Assembly (NCBI GenBank): GCA_022776305.1
Contig: JALFIB010000264.1
Span: forward strand, 1 to 46,562
Length of the DNA: 46,562 nt
Source of the DNA: Lachnospiraceae bacterium
GTDB taxonomy: Bacteria; Bacillota; Clostridia; Lachnospirales; Lachnospiraceae
Direction: 5' to 3'
Part shown: piece by piece, positions 1 to 7,242 of the stretch
How positions within the stretch are numbered: the stretch's first letter is position 1
Layout of the letters: each line of letters starts with the position of its first letter
Notes under the pieces: model-generated
Told to the model about the DNA's origin: nothing
Database searches by the model: none
Seen by the model: the letters and a program-made list of their open reading frames with translations, nothing else
Translations under genes and position numbers: made by a program

Positions 1-593
1 AGTACATGGTCCAGTCCCCCGTGCTTTCGCTCAAAGCTTTTATCAATCAGGGAATTATACAATTCATCTGTAACACGGACGATATCCATGGTATCTTCTG
101 TGTCTTCCAGAGAGACGATCTTCTCAACTGCTGTTTTGATGTTATTTTCACACTGCCAGTCACCGGTCAGATATCCCCTTAATAAAGCTATTTTGATCCG
201 TCCCGTTATAGATCCGGTCATTTTGTGGAAAGACAGATCCAGCAGGTCAGAAAAAGCTTTGCTGCGAAGCTCAGGGACTCCCGGGCGTTCTTTTGAAATT
301 TTCTTAAATACTGCCGTATCGACGCATAGCTGCGCCAGCTCCGTCAGAGGCCGCTCCTCGGCACCATAATACACCTTTTTCACCATATATACAGCCAGAT
401 CTTCTCGGTGGAAAAACCGTGCAAAACCGCCTTGCTTCACAGCATCATACATGGAAATATATTTGGAACGGGAATAGGATTCCATGTCAAGCTTCGTATC
501 AAGTTTATAATCCCCACTAACCGTCCACATCAGGTTTTTCATCCTGTTTTCAGCTTCCAGCCAAAGTTCCCCTTCGTCGTAAAGAAATTCCAT
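1..593 (-). CDS. Unidentified protein downstream of MoxR ATPase (3' end off the window)
   Basis: The open frame runs from an ATG at 593 down to the window edge without a stop, so only about the first 197 residues are visible. The start is preceded by GGGGAACAG. The product starts MEFLYDEGELWLEAENR and is soluble, charged and mostly helical, with no signal peptide or membrane segment. It directly follows the MoxR-type ATPase gene on the same strand. MoxR ATPases are commonly encoded beside a protein with a C-terminal von Willebrand A (metal-binding) domain. I infer this could be the N-terminal part of such a partner, but no VWA motif lies in the visible part. I do not recognise the family from the sequence. 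Confidence 0.75.
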   Translation of the reverse strand, partial: MEFLYDEGELWLEAENRMKNLMWTVSGDYKLDTKLDMESYSRSKYISMYDAVKQGGFARFFHREDLAVYMVKKVYYGAEERPLTELAQLCVDTAVFKKISKERPGVPELRSKAFSDLLDLSFHKMTGSITGRIKIALLRGYLTGDWQCENNIKTAVEKIVSLEDTEDTMDIVRVTDELYNSLIDKSFERKHGGLDHV

Positions 594-620
594 CTCTGTT
601 CCCCTATGCTTCAAAGTCGT

Positions 621-704
621 GTTTCAATGCCATTACAGATCAAAAACATCCGCAGGCGTCCTGTTTCACTGCCATTACAGATCAAAAACATCTGCGGGTG
701 TCCA
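621..704 (-). repeat. 42-bp tandem duplication of the 3' end of the MoxR gene
   Basis: Positions 663-704 hold the real end of the MoxR gene and 621-662 hold a second copy placed right after it. The two match at 37 of 42 positions. The copy repeats the last eight codons (TPADVFDL), the stop and 12 bases after it. The three differences inside the copied codons (ACA/ACG, CCC/CCT, GCA/GCG) are all at third positions and silent. The copy sits between the MoxR stop and the next start. Confidence 0.85.
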
Positions 705-1598
705 GCTTTCAGGGATCCTTGTCATTACAATATCTTCCACCAGTTCCCTCTCAAATAAGTCAAAACTCTTATTTACAATCCCCATCCGTATGGCCAGACG
801 AGGTGCAAGCCCGGCACGGACTGTCTTCAATCCGCCGATCATGCCCCGCAGGTCAAGAGGTTTCGTAGAGATCTCATTATTGTCCGCCTTTTTCTGTAGG
901 TCGAGGAAAACGCCACAGATCTGTTTCAGACCTTCCGGTTTAAAGTCTGGGAATAAGTCTGTCAATATCCGTGTCAATGTCTCTTCTGTAGGAGAAGGCA
1001 TTTCGATGACAAGGAAACGTGATACAAGAGCTTCATTTAATTCCCTTGTTCCTGCATATCCGTAATTCATCGTGCCGATAAATCTCGTTGCATCATTTAA
1101 TTCAATTTTTTCATATCCCGGCACATCCAGAATCCTTCTGTAATCCAAGGTGGCATGCAGCACGGAGACCGCATCATTTTTTGCCATATTGACCTCATCA
1201 AATATGCCGAAACCGCCCCCGACTGCGCAGTCATACACCGGCCCTGTCCGAAGCTGCACCTCGTTGTTGCGGAAGGTGTCCGTGCCGATCAGCGCACTGC
1301 TGTCCATATTTACATGGAAAGAAATATTCCAGGAAGGCCGGCCGAAAACGTAAGCCAGATTTTCTGCTAAGATATTTTTTCCTGTGGCCTTTGTGCCGGT
1401 CAGCAGGATGTTCTCACCCTGAAGCAAGGCCGCAGCTGCCATCTCAAAGGTTTCTTTCCCATAATAGGGCAGCATAGGTGTCTGGATCCTTTTTTTCAGT
1501 TTTTCTTCCACCGGATGGCTTTCTTTAAATTCCCTGATCGCACCAAGAAGGCCAGAGTCTACGCCCTGTTCCTTCAACGAATTCCATATTGCATTCAT
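675..1598 (-). CDS. MoxR-family AAA+ ATPase (AAA_5 type)
   Basis: A 307-residue AAA+ ATPase, probably a chaperone-like remodelling ATPase acting with a VWA-domain partner. A nucleotide loop GTKATGKN (around residue 70), a Walker B GIFDEVN (around 135), a sensor-1 region FIGTMNYGYAGT and an arginine-finger region NEALVSRFLVIEMPSP fit the MoxR/CobS group. The P-loop ends in Asn where Ser or Thr is usual; this may be a family feature. The start at 1598 is chosen because GGGAGAA lies at good spacing before it; a longer frame to 1643 has no such site. It lies downstream of coaBC and a 75-codon gene and upstream of the truncated partner. The substrate is unknown. Confidence 0.85.
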   Translation of the reverse strand: MNAIWNSLKEQGVDSGLLGAIREFKESHPVEEKLKKRIQTPMLPYYGKETFEMAAAALLQGENILLTGTKATGKNILAENLAYVFGRPSWNISFHVNMDSSALIGTDTFRNNEVQLRTGPVYDCAVGGGFGIFDEVNMAKNDAVSVLHATLDYRRILDVPGYEKIELNDATRFIGTMNYGYAGTRELNEALVSRFLVIEMPSPTEETLTRILTDLFPDFKPEGLKQICGVFLDLQKKADNNEISTKPLDLRGMIGGLKTVRAGLAPRLAIRMGIVNKSFDLFERELVEDIVMTRIPESWTPADVFDL

Positions 1599-1698
1599 AC
1601 CATTGTTCTCCCTTTTATCTGCTGAGCGTGTTATGCGTTGCACGATAAATAAACCTACGGCGTTTTTTCGTGCTTCTCACTCTCATGATCGCCGAATG

Positions 1699-1926
1699 TT
1701 ATATTTCTGTAAATGAATATCGTTCCTTGATCCCGGAAGCAATGATATCATATACGATGGTTCCATCCGGCTGGACGGTCTTGTCAAAGGTGACCTCTTT
1801 CCCTTTAAACTTTTCCTGCAAAAATGCATCAATGTCTTCTATCTCCAGTTCTTCAATAAAGACGTCCCTCATCTGGTTGTTTGCGCATTTATTAAAGATT
1901 TCCCAAACTGTCTCATAACATTTCAT
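1699..1926 (-). CDS. Small unknown protein translationally coupled to coaBC
   Basis: A 75-residue acidic soluble protein (MKCYETVWEIF...). Its ATG overlaps the coaBC stop codon in an ATGA arrangement (1923-1926), and AGAGGTG lies about seven bases upstream inside coaBC. It is therefore almost certainly translated by coupling to coaBC. An N-terminal helix with two Cys residues is followed by a basic stretch (QEKFKGKEVTFDK) and a beta-type tail. I do not recognise a family. The tight coupling suggests co-expression with CoA synthesis, but a functional link is only inference. Confidence 0.75.
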   Translation of the reverse strand: MKCYETVWEIFNKCANNQMRDVFIEELEIEDIDAFLQEKFKGKEVTFDKTVQPDGTIVYDIIASGIKERYSFTEI

Positions 1927-3134
1927 TCCGTGCACCTCTTTCTTGCACGCAGCTTTAAGAGCTCATCCACCAGCTGCTGCGCCACCTCTTCTTTTTTCAT
2001 CAGCGCCAGTTCGCGGATCTCTTCATCCGTGATCAGCGTCACAACATTCGTATCTGTCCCAAATCCTGCACCTTCTACTTTTACGTTGTTGGCCACGATC
2101 AAGTCAAGGTTTTTCTTTTTCAGCTTCCCAAGCGCATGCTCCACCATATTTTCCGTCTCCATGGCGAAACCGCAGAGGACTTGTCCCGGCTGCTTATGCT
2201 CCCCAAGATAAGCAAGGATATCCTGTGTCCTCTCCAGAGCTATACTCATATCACCGTCTGCCTTTTTTACTTTCTCTTCAGCGACTACCGCCGGCCTGTA
2301 ATCTGCCACCGCTGCTGCCTTTATGATCAGATCCTGTTCTTTTGATCTGGATGTCACCGCCTCAAACATATCCTGTGCAGACTTTATATCTACAATATCT
2401 ATCCCCGCCGGCCTAGGAAGATTGGTCCGTCCTGTCACAAGTGTCACTTCTGCACCTCGCTGGCGGCAGATGCGGGCAATGGCATATCCCATCTTCCCGG
2501 TGGAATGGTTGGAAATAAAACGGACCGGGTCAATCGCCTCCATCGTGGGACCGGCTGTCACCAATACATGCATCCCTTCCATATCCTTTTTGTGTGCAAT
2601 TTCATTTAAAATATGCTCCACGATCAGTCGTTCCTCCGGGAATTTTCCTTTTCCGGTATCCCCACAGGCCAGATGCCCCACCTCTGGCTCTATGACCTGC
2701 CAGCCATACTTTTTCAAAAGCTCCATGTTGTCCTGTGTCACCGGGTTTTCATACATCCTTGTGTTCATAGCCGGAGCGATCAGTTTCGGGCATCGGCAGG
2801 CCAGAGCTGTAGTGGTCAGCATATCATCTGCCATGCCATGGGCCAGCCTAGCCATTACATTTGCGCTGGCAGGGGCAACCACCAACAGGTCTGCACGCTT
2901 TGCCAGTTCCACATGCTCTACATGGAACTGGAAGTTCCGGTCAAATGTATCTGTCAGGCACTTATTTCCGGTCAATGTCTCAAAAGTCACCGGAGTTATA
3001 AACTGCAACGCATTTTCTGTCATGATCACGTGTACATCCGCATGCTGCTTTTTTAAAAGGCTTGCCAGATTTGCCGCCTTGTACGCTGCAATACTTCCGC
3101 TCACGCCTAATACTACTGTCTTCCCTTTTAGCAT
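1923..3134 (-). CDS. coaBC: Bifunctional phosphopantothenoylcysteine decarboxylase / phosphopantothenate-cysteine ligase
   Basis: A 403-residue two-domain enzyme carrying out the second and third steps of CoA synthesis from pantothenate: it joins cysteine to phosphopantothenate, then decarboxylates the product. The N-terminal flavoprotein (CoaC) half shows GSIAAYKAANL, the PAMNTRMYENP substrate clamp and ACGDTGKGKFPE with the catalytic Cys. The C-terminal CoaB half starts near VLVTAGPTMEAIDPVRFISN and contains the SxGKMG-type nucleotide loop (STGKMGYAIA) and a KVKK stretch. The length is typical. The start at 3134 has AAGGAG upstream and a good promoter (TTGCAA, 17 bp, TATAAT) about 70 bp further up. 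It is divergent from panT-coaX, which supply the upstream steps. Confidence 0.97.
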   Translation of the reverse strand: MLKGKTVVLGVSGSIAAYKAANLASLLKKQHADVHVIMTENALQFITPVTFETLTGNKCLTDTFDRNFQFHVEHVELAKRADLLVVAPASANVMARLAHGMADDMLTTTALACRCPKLIAPAMNTRMYENPVTQDNMELLKKYGWQVIEPEVGHLACGDTGKGKFPEERLIVEHILNEIAHKKDMEGMHVLVTAGPTMEAIDPVRFISNHSTGKMGYAIARICRQRGAEVTLVTGRTNLPRPAGIDIVDIKSAQDMFEAVTSRSKEQDLIIKAAAVADYRPAVVAEEKVKKADGDMSIALERTQDILAYLGEHKQPGQVLCGFAMETENMVEHALGKLKKKNLDLIVANNVKVEGAGFGTDTNVVTLITDEEIRELALMKKEEVAQQLVDELLKLRARKRCTE

Positions 3135-3202
3135 AAGGTTCTCCTTTTGTATCTTCCCATTTCTTTTTTATATACTTTATTTTTCACTACGGACTATAAA
3201 AC

Positions 3203-3231
3203 ATTATAAGCTTTTGTAAATAGCTTTGCAA
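3203..3231 (-). promoter_or_regulatory. Promoter of coaBC
   Basis: On the minus strand a -35 box TTGCAA (3226-3231) and a -10 box TATAAT (3203-3208) are separated by exactly 17 bp. Transcription would start near 3196 and give a leader of about 60 nt before coaBC. Confidence 0.8.
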
Positions 3232-3244
3232 TAAATTCATTTTC

Positions 3245-3301
3245 AATGTTTTTCTTTGTATTCCAGAGTATTTTCCTTTATAATTTCGAATGTTTTTCTT
3301 T
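3245..3301. repeat. Two 13-bp direct repeats between the divergent coaBC and panT promoters
   Basis: AATGTTTTTCTTT occurs at 3245-3257 and again at 3289-3301, 44 bp apart (about four helical turns). Both lie between the -35 boxes of the divergent promoters. This placement would suit a shared regulator, though simple T-rich composition could also explain it. Confidence 0.45.
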
Positions 3302-3322
3302 CTAAACAACAAGATTTTTTGG

Positions 3323-3351
3323 TTGTCCAAACCAGCTTCCCATGGTATACT
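3323..3351 (+). promoter_or_regulatory. Promoter of the panT-coaX operon
   Basis: TTGTCC (3323-3328) and TATACT (3346-3351) are separated by 17 bp. The start point would be near 3358, leaving an unusually long leader of about 230 nt before panT. Confidence 0.75.
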
Positions 3352-3357
3352 GCCGTT

Positions 3358-3587
3358 GTAATTGTATTGTATCCCAAAGGAAATCTGATTCGGATATGTG
3401 CTGCATGCATCAAGCCGACATCCGGCCTGGTATCGTACCTTTATGGACGGAAACCATTTGCCCGGCGGCCAGACGAACAGTACTTATCACAGTGATCGTC
3501 CGGTTTCATCGAAAACCTATGGCAACGATCCTGTTTTATCCGAATCCTTGCTTTTCAAATGGGAATAATAACAAGGAGGATTATGAA
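3358..3587 (+). promoter_or_regulatory. Long structured 5' leader of panT, candidate riboswitch
   Basis: About 230 nt between the promoter and the panT ribosome site. GATTCGGATA (3387-3396) is perfectly complementary to TATCCGAATC (3537-3546), so a 10-bp helix would close a domain of about 160 nt. Inside it short perfect hairpins can be drawn: GCCG/CGGC at 3414-3426, GGTA/TACC at 3429-3439, ATGG/CCAT at 3443-3457, ATCA/TGAT at 3486-3496 and GGTTT/AAACC at 3502-3517. The last is enclosed by GATCG/CGATC (3495-3499, 3526-3530). The panT site AAGGAGG follows about 30 nt later. I looked for the cores of TPP, FMN, SAM, lysine, cobalamin, THF, purine and ZTP riboswitches and found none. The ligand is unknown; pantothenate or a CoA intermediate is inference from context. 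Confidence 0.5.
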
Positions 3588-4214
3588 ATGAAAACAACAA
3601 AATTCAACACTTCGCAACTCGTTCTTCTCGGTCTTATGACCGCCATTCTTCTTCTGATGGCCTACACGCCGCTGGGATATCTGAATATCGGCCCCCTCGC
3701 TATTACTTTTAACATGATTCCCGTAGCCATTGCCGCTATTACCATGGGACCTGTGGGCGGTGCCATTACAGGGGCTGTTTTCGGTATGACAAGTTTCCTG
3801 CAGTGTATTGGTGTGGGCGGAACAAGTGCAATGGGCGCTATCCTGTTCGATATCAATCCGATTCTTGCATTTATCCAGCGTTTTGTACCCCGCTTTCTTG
3901 ACGGTCTCCTGCTGGGATACATTTTCAGAGGAATGAGAAGATTTACAAATACTTACGTTTCCTGCCTTGTGACAGGTTTCTGTTCTGCATTTCTGAACAC
4001 ATTATTCTTTATGAGTGCCCTTGTCCTGCTTTTTGGAAATACTTCTTATATGCAGGAACTGATGGGTGGAAAAAATGTAATCGCATTTGTCTGCGGTTTC
4101 GTGGGAATTAATGCTGTTTGTGAAATGGTTTCCGCTACGATCATTACCGGCGCAGTGGGGATCGCGCTTTACAAAGCACATTTTGTTCCGGCTCCGAAAC
4201 GTGCCGCTGCATAA
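3588..4214 (+). CDS. panT: ECF transporter substrate-binding (S) component, probably for pantothenate
   Basis: A 208-residue integral membrane protein with about six hydrophobic segments and the small-residue-rich loop GPVGGAITGAVFGMTSF typical of ECF S-components. Such proteins bind a vitamin and work with a shared energising module (two ATPases plus a T protein) that is not in this window. The pantothenate assignment rests on its place directly upstream of pantothenate kinase coaX and divergent from coaBC. The ATG at 3588 is chosen because AAGGAGG lies nine bases upstream and the membrane protein begins there. The open frame extends further upstream into the leader, but that part is not protein-like. 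The short basic C-terminus (PAPKRAAA) is cytoplasmic. Confidence 0.88.
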   Translation: MKTTKFNTSQLVLLGLMTAILLLMAYTPLGYLNIGPLAITFNMIPVAIAAITMGPVGGAITGAVFGMTSFLQCIGVGGTSAMGAILFDINPILAFIQRFVPRFLDGLLLGYIFRGMRRFTNTYVSCLVTGFCSAFLNTLFFMSALVLLFGNTSYMQELMGGKNVIAFVCGFVGINAVCEMVSATIITGAVGIALYKAHFVPAPKRAAA

Positions 4215-4215
4215 A

Positions 4216-4279
4216 AATACTGTAACGATAAATCTACTGAGAACGTTCCTGATACGATCCGTGAAAGGGTTACAGTATT
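4216..4279 (+). promoter_or_regulatory. Inverted repeat between panT and coaX
   Basis: AATACTGTAAC (4216-4226) starts right after the panT stop and is mirrored perfectly by GTTACAGTATT (4269-4279), giving an 11-bp stem around 42 nt that include the palindrome GAACGTTC (4241-4248). No T-run follows, so it is not a standard terminator. It may be an mRNA stabiliser, a processing site or a protein site. Confidence 0.6.
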
Positions 4280-4317
4280 GACGGTTCATCGCTATAAGTT
4301 TTCACAGGAGGAAAATT

Positions 4318-5088
4318 ATGATTCTGGCTGTTGATATTGGAAATTCAAACATTGTACTTGGCTGCTTTGAAAATGATAAAATCCTTTTTATAGAGCGGCT
4401 TTCCACCAACCAAAATTCTACATCTCTAGAATACACGATTCTGATTAAAAACATTCTGGAGCTGAATCATCTGAGCCATCAGGCATTTGAAGGAGGAATC
4501 ATCTCTTCCGTTGTACCTTCTGTAACGCATACCGTTCAGGATGCTATGATCCGTCTGACCGGAAAACAAGTCATGGTAGTTGGCCCAGGTATCAAGACAG
4601 GACTTAAGATCATGCTGGACAATCCCGCCCAGCTGGGTAGTGACCGGGTGGCAGATGCAGTTGCCGCCATCCATGAATATCCCTGCCCCCTGATCATTGT
4701 GGATATGGGAACGGCAACCACCATTTCCGCCATCGACCGAAATAAAAATTTTCTTGGCGGAATGATCATCCCGGGTCTTCGGGTTTCCCTTGACTCCCTG
4801 ACCATGCGTACCTCCCAGCTTCCGAAGATCAGCCTTGACCCGCCCAAGCGTGTCATCGGCTCCAATACCGTTGATTGTATGCGCAGCGGAATCATCTACA
4901 GCACAGCGGCCAGCATTGAAGGTGCCGTTGCCCGCATCGAGGAAGAACTGGGTGAAAAATGTACGGTAATCTCTACCGGAGGACTGGCAAAAACCATCAT
5001 CCCATACTGCAGGCGTGAGATCATTATTGATGATCTCCTGCTCTTAAAAGGGCTTATGATCATCTACAATAAAAACTCTCAAAAATAA
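4318..5088 (+). CDS. coaX: Type III pantothenate kinase
   Basis: A 256-residue cytoplasmic kinase of the ASKHA fold that phosphorylates pantothenate, the first step of CoA synthesis; type III enzymes are not inhibited by CoA. Visible motifs are the phosphate loop DIGNSN (Asp6), GSDRVADAVAA, the catalytic DMGTATT, GGMIIPGLRVSLDSL and STGGLAK near the end. Length is typical. The ATG at 4318 has AGGAGG eight bases upstream. It is the second gene of the panT operon, about 100 nt after panT, and a bidirectional terminator follows. Confidence 0.97.
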   Translation: MILAVDIGNSNIVLGCFENDKILFIERLSTNQNSTSLEYTILIKNILELNHLSHQAFEGGIISSVVPSVTHTVQDAMIRLTGKQVMVVGPGIKTGLKIMLDNPAQLGSDRVADAVAAIHEYPCPLIIVDMGTATTISAIDRNKNFLGGMIIPGLRVSLDSLTMRTSQLPKISLDPPKRVIGSNTVDCMRSGIIYSTAASIEGAVARIEEELGEKCTVISTGGLAKTIIPYCRREIIIDDLLLLKGLMIIYNKNSQK

Positions 5089-5147
5089 ATTGAATTTCAT
5101 CAAAAGTATTCAAATCATTACAATACATTACAAAGCAAAGCGTAAAA

Positions 5148-5199
5148 AGGCTGCTGCAAGATATGAAATTTCTCTTTCTATCTGCAACAGCCTCTTTTT
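5148..5199. terminator. Bidirectional terminator between coaX and pepP
   Basis: An imperfect stem of about 14 bp (arms beginning AGGCTGCTGCA and ending CAACAGCCT) is flanked by AAAAA on the left and CTTTTTA on the right. It can therefore end both coaX (+) and the converging aminopeptidase gene (-). Confidence 0.85.
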
Positions 5200-5276
5200 A
5201 ACATTCGTCTTCTAAGCAAGTCGCCACCCACCACTGAATACTCTGGGCATTTAAAGCAGGGGGTTATTTGCTTCGG

Positions 5277-7079
5277 TTAGATTTCTCTTGTCGCTTCTTT
5301 TAACCAATCTTTTTCTTCCGGTTCCAGATAGGGAGAGATTTTTGCATACACTTCTTTATGATAATCATTCAAAAGCGTACGTTCTCTCTTTGTCATCTGT
5401 TCCGGTATGATCCCGTCCAGATCAAAAGGAACCATCGTCAAGTGCTCAAAGCACATGAACTGCCCAAAGGAATTCTTTTCTGCTTTCTTGCAGACAATCA
5501 GGTTTTCATGGCGGATACCATACTGACCTTCTACATAATATCCCGGTTCATCAGAAGTAATCATGCCTTCTTCAAAGACAGCACTGTCATTGCGCTCCGG
5601 CACAACTCTCCAGCGGATGCCATTCGGACTCTCATGGACATTCAGGAAATATCCAACGCCGTGGCCTGTACCATGGTTGAAATCTGCTCCCATTTCCCAA
5701 AGAGGGCCCCGGGCAAGGTAATCAAGGTTCCATCCCCGGCAGCCATAACGGAATTTTGCAGCCGCAAGGTTCAGCGTACCACGCAAAACTGCAGTAAAGA
5801 ATACCTTCTGTTCCTCTGTAGTTGGACCCATCACTATTGTTCTAGTCACATCCGTGGTTCCTTCCAGATACTGTCCGCCTGTGTCAGCCAGCAGGAATCC
5901 CTCTGCCTCAATAGGTACGTCTGTCTCCGGTGTAGCCGAATAGTGGTTCATTGCCGCATGGGGGCCGTAGGAGATGATCGGATCAAAACTGTTGCCCATG
6001 AAGTTTTCCTGCTGTGCGCGCAGGCCATTCAGATACTCTGCGGCACTGATCTCCGTGATCTTTCTCTTTCCCACATTCTTTTTCAGCCAATAAATAAATT
6101 TCGTCACTGCCACACCGTCTTTGATATGGGCTATCCTTTCATTTTCCACTTCCGTAGAGGTTTTGATCGCCTTTGGAAGAAGTGTCAGGTTCTCTTCGTC
6201 GAGGATAACGACTGAATCCGGAATACTGTGGACCAGACGGCTATTTACTTTTGCTTTGCACAGCAATACCTTCTGTCCTGCCTTCACTTCTTCCTTGCAC
6301 CATCCATAAATATCATTGTACGGACGAAGTTTTACGCCATCTGCTTCCAACGCTTTTTTCACAGCCTCCGGAAAAGCTTTCTCATTTACAAAGAATAGTA
6401 TCTCATCTTCAGACATGACAAGATAAGACAAGACCACTGGATTACACGGTACATCACCACCGCGGATATTTAAAAGCCAGGCAATATCATCCAATGAAGT
6501 GAGCATAAACAGATCTGCCCCTTTTTCTTTCATCGCTGTCCTGATCTTCCCACATCGCTCTGCACGTGACTCACCGGTCCAGCAGACATCCAGCTCCATC
6601 ACCGGCTCGCAGGAGAGGCTGGGACGGTCTGTCCATATTTCACCTACGAGATCCTCTTCACAAGAAATCACTGCGCCTTTTTTGCCTAGCTTCTGTGACA
6701 ATTCTTCATATTCCCGCGCACTGACAGTCCTGCCGTCAAACCCTAAACATTGACCTTCTCCCAAATGGGTTTCCAAAAATTCGTGTACAGTAGGCACATT
6801 CGGCTCACCCATCTTAAACAGTGTGACGCTGCTTCCTTCCAGCTGCTGCTCCGCTTGAATAAAATAGCGGCCATCTGTCCACAGGCCGGCCATATCCTGC
6901 ATCACTACGGCAGTACCGGCAGACCCTGTAAACCCTGTCATGTATTTCCTACACTTAAAATAGTCGCCCACGTATTCCGATCCATGGAAATCATCGTTGG
7001 GAATCAAGTAGGCATCCATTCCCTTTTCATTCATCAGCGCCCGAAGAGCATCCAGGCGTTCCGGAATATTATTCTTCAT
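5277..7079 (-). CDS. pepP: Xaa-Pro aminopeptidase (M24 family, three-domain type)
   Basis: A 600-residue cytosolic metallopeptidase that removes N-terminal residues preceding proline. Two creatinase-like N-terminal domains (roughly 1-130 and 160-310) precede the pita-bread catalytic domain. Metal ligands are visible in LLADTGGQYLEGTTDVTRT (two Asp), HGTGHGVGYFLNVHE (His), DEPGYYVEGQYGIRHEN (two Glu context). The length matches the long eukaryote-like XPNPEP1 subtype rather than the 350-residue bacterial PepQ type. The start at 7079 follows GGAAGT/AAAGGAAG. It is monocistronic, between a bidirectional terminator and the opp terminator. Its likely role is digestion of peptides imported by the neighbouring opp system. 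Confidence 0.95.
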   Translation of the reverse strand: MKNNIPERLDALRALMNEKGMDAYLIPNDDFHGSEYVGDYFKCRKYMTGFTGSAGTAVVMQDMAGLWTDGRYFIQAEQQLEGSSVTLFKMGEPNVPTVHEFLETHLGEGQCLGFDGRTVSAREYEELSQKLGKKGAVISCEEDLVGEIWTDRPSLSCEPVMELDVCWTGESRAERCGKIRTAMKEKGADLFMLTSLDDIAWLLNIRGGDVPCNPVVLSYLVMSEDEILFFVNEKAFPEAVKKALEADGVKLRPYNDIYGWCKEEVKAGQKVLLCKAKVNSRLVHSIPDSVVILDEENLTLLPKAIKTSTEVENERIAHIKDGVAVTKFIYWLKKNVGKRKITEISAAEYLNGLRAQQENFMGNSFDPIISYGPHAAMNHYSATPETDVPIEAEGFLLADTGGQYLEGTTDVTRTIVMGPTTEEQKVFFTAVLRGTLNLAAAKFRYGCRGWNLDYLARGPLWEMGADFNHGTGHGVGYFLNVHESPNGIRWRVVPERNDSAVFEEGMITSDEPGYYVEGQYGIRHENLIVCKKAEKNSFGQFMCFEHLTMVPFDLDGIIPEQMTKRERTLLNDYHKEVYAKISPYLEPEEKDWLKEATREI

Positions 7080-7150
7080 TTTTCTACTTCCTTTCCGTTT
7101 TCAACTAAATCCCTACCTATTGTATCAAACTTATAGATAAAATACCAGCC

Positions 7151-7184
7151 AAAAAAGGCGGTACGATTTTCATCGTACCGCCTT
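7151..7184 (-). terminator. Terminator of oppA
   Basis: A perfect 12-bp stem (AAGGCGGTACGA at 7155-7166 with its complement at 7173-7184, six-base loop) is followed on the minus strand by TTTTTT. It stands about 60 bp beyond the oppA stop. Confidence 0.92.
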
Positions 7185-7242
7185 CTCAAATCTCTATGAT
7201 CCTGTTTATTTCTCTACATATGTCGATTATACGAAAGAGCAA

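Noticed and set aside
2323-3219. Long plus-strand frame opposite coaBC (298 codons)
   Set aside because: Serine- and cysteine-rich shadow of coaBC, no ribosome site, no protein-like pattern.
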